Positions 5,786-6,324 of a stretch of DNA of 6,324 bases are shown here, piece after piece. Position 1 is the stretch's first letter. Each line of letters opens with the position of its first letter. The notes below the pieces were generated by a model that saw nothing but the letters and a program-made list of their open reading frames with translations, searched no databases and was not told the origin of the DNA. Location of the stretch: NCBI GenBank assembly GCA_016865955.1, contig VGNW01000140.1, forward strand, positions 1 to 6,324. Reading direction: 5' to 3'. Origin of the DNA: Chloroflexota bacterium (GTDB lineage: Bacteria > Chloroflexota > Dehalococcoidia > SZUA-161). The position numbers were made by a program, and so were the translations under genes.

Positions 5786-6324
5786 CTAGCACTTTGTATA
5801 GCCGCAGGCGGGACAGAGCAGGCAGCCTTCCTGATAGATGAGCAGGCAGGCGCAGTCGGGGCACTGACCCGCCAGATTCCTGATTAAGCCTCCCACCGAC
5901 ACGGGATTGCCTTTGGTTTCGGTTTTGGGATTATCGCCACCCTTGCCGCTGCTGATGTATCTCTCCAGGACGCCGGCTATGGCGTCGGCGCAGGACAGGA
6001 TGGCATGTCCCTTGTCCCAGGCGATGGAGGGACACCTGATGCCTTTCAACTGCTTGACTATGGATTCTGCCTCTACTCCCGACCTCAATGCCAGAGAGAT
6101 AAGCCTGTTGATAGCCTCTAGCTGTGCTGAGGCACAGCCACCCGCTTTGCCCAGGGTGCCGAATACCTCGAATAACTCACCCCGTTTGTCGAGAAATACC
6201 GCTACGTAGAGGTTGCCACATCCAGTAGCCACCTTCTCGTTGAAGCCCCAGGTGGTGCGAGGCCTGTCCCTGGGCACGAGCTTGGTCCCCCTGTGCTCAT
6301 CCGGCTTCGCCGCCTTCTCTTTTT
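5786..6324 (-). CDS. nrdJ: Vitamin B12-dependent (class II) ribonucleotide reductase, C-terminal part only
   Basis: The minus frame is open from the right edge to TAG 5788-5786, giving 178 visible residues; the catalytic barrel lies outside the window. Seen (numbering visible residues): TTWGFNEKVATGCGNLYVAV (23-42), FEVFGTLGKAGGCASAQLEA (51-70), LISLALRSG (74-82), VKQLKGIRCPSIAW (89-102) and LSCADAIAGVLERYI (109-123). This is the TSCPD-type domain of class II reductases. A linker of about 25 residues leads to a cysteine-rich end: C154, C157, C159, C167, C170, C173 and terminal C178 (CPDCAC, CLLCPACGYTKC), thought to bind zinc and/or relay electrons to the active site. The enzyme makes deoxyribonucleotides using adenosylcobalamin and needs no oxygen. 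An in-frame GTG at 6277 is internal, not the start. Confidence 0.93.
   Translation of the reverse strand, partial: KEKAAKPDEHRGTKLVPRDRPRTTWGFNEKVATGCGNLYVAVFLDKRGELFEVFGTLGKAGGCASAQLEAINRLISLALRSGVEAESIVKQLKGIRCPSIAWDKGHAILSCADAIAGVLERYISSGKGGDNPKTETKGNPVSVGGLIRNLAGQCPDCACLLIYQEGCLLCPACGYTKC

Noticed and set aside
5771..5786. GGGG...CCCC pairing just after the nrdJ stop as a terminator
   Set aside because: Only four base pairs and no following T-run on the minus strand.
5786..6277. A complete 163-residue protein starting at GTG 6277
   Set aside because: The same frame is open for 15 more codons to the window edge and the sequence is the C-terminal part of class II ribonucleotide reductase, so the GTG is internal.

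Overview
The window is a compact bacterial chromosome segment of moderate to high GC with short intergenic gaps. A class II (cobalamin-dependent) ribonucleotide reductase tail, an uncharacterised radical SAM protein ending in a cysteine cluster, and a YggS-ProC-YggT block would fit an anaerobe or facultative anaerobe. My best guess is a Chloroflexota (Dehalococcoidia-like) lineage. That assignment is inference from gene content and style; there is no rRNA or marker that fixes it.

Layout from left to right. Positions 1-491 (minus) hold the N-terminal part of a FecR-domain lipoprotein that runs off the left edge. Positions 492-671 are a divergent intergenic region with weak promoter candidates for both directions. 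Positions 672-2222 (plus) encode a complete amidohydrolase of the YtcJ-like amidohydrolase-3 type, with a TTG start behind a strong Shine-Dalgarno sequence. Only 6 bp then separate it from a minus-strand cluster read right to left: radical SAM protein (5631-3991), YggS PLP-homeostasis protein (3978-3316), ProC pyrroline-5-carboxylate reductase (3301-2489) and YggT membrane protein (2492-2229). The gaps are 12 bp, 14 bp and a 4-bp ATGA overlap, so these four are very probably one operon. Upstream of it, a 154-bp intergenic region (5632-5785) is mostly filled by a nested palindromic repeat (5656-5759) with perfect 13-bp outer arms and perfect 11-bp inner arms. To its right is the C-terminal end of NrdJ (5786 to the right edge, minus), with a TSCPD-type domain and a terminal cysteine cluster.

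Functionally the operon joins PLP homeostasis (YggS), the last step of proline synthesis (ProC) and a small membrane protein (YggT), a widely conserved neighbourhood, with a radical SAM enzyme of unknown substrate at its head. I see no defence system, CRISPR array, transposase, phage gene, tRNA or rRNA. The least ordinary elements are the nested palindrome just before the radical SAM start codon and the radical SAM protein itself. I did not find a convincing undescribed multi-gene system.
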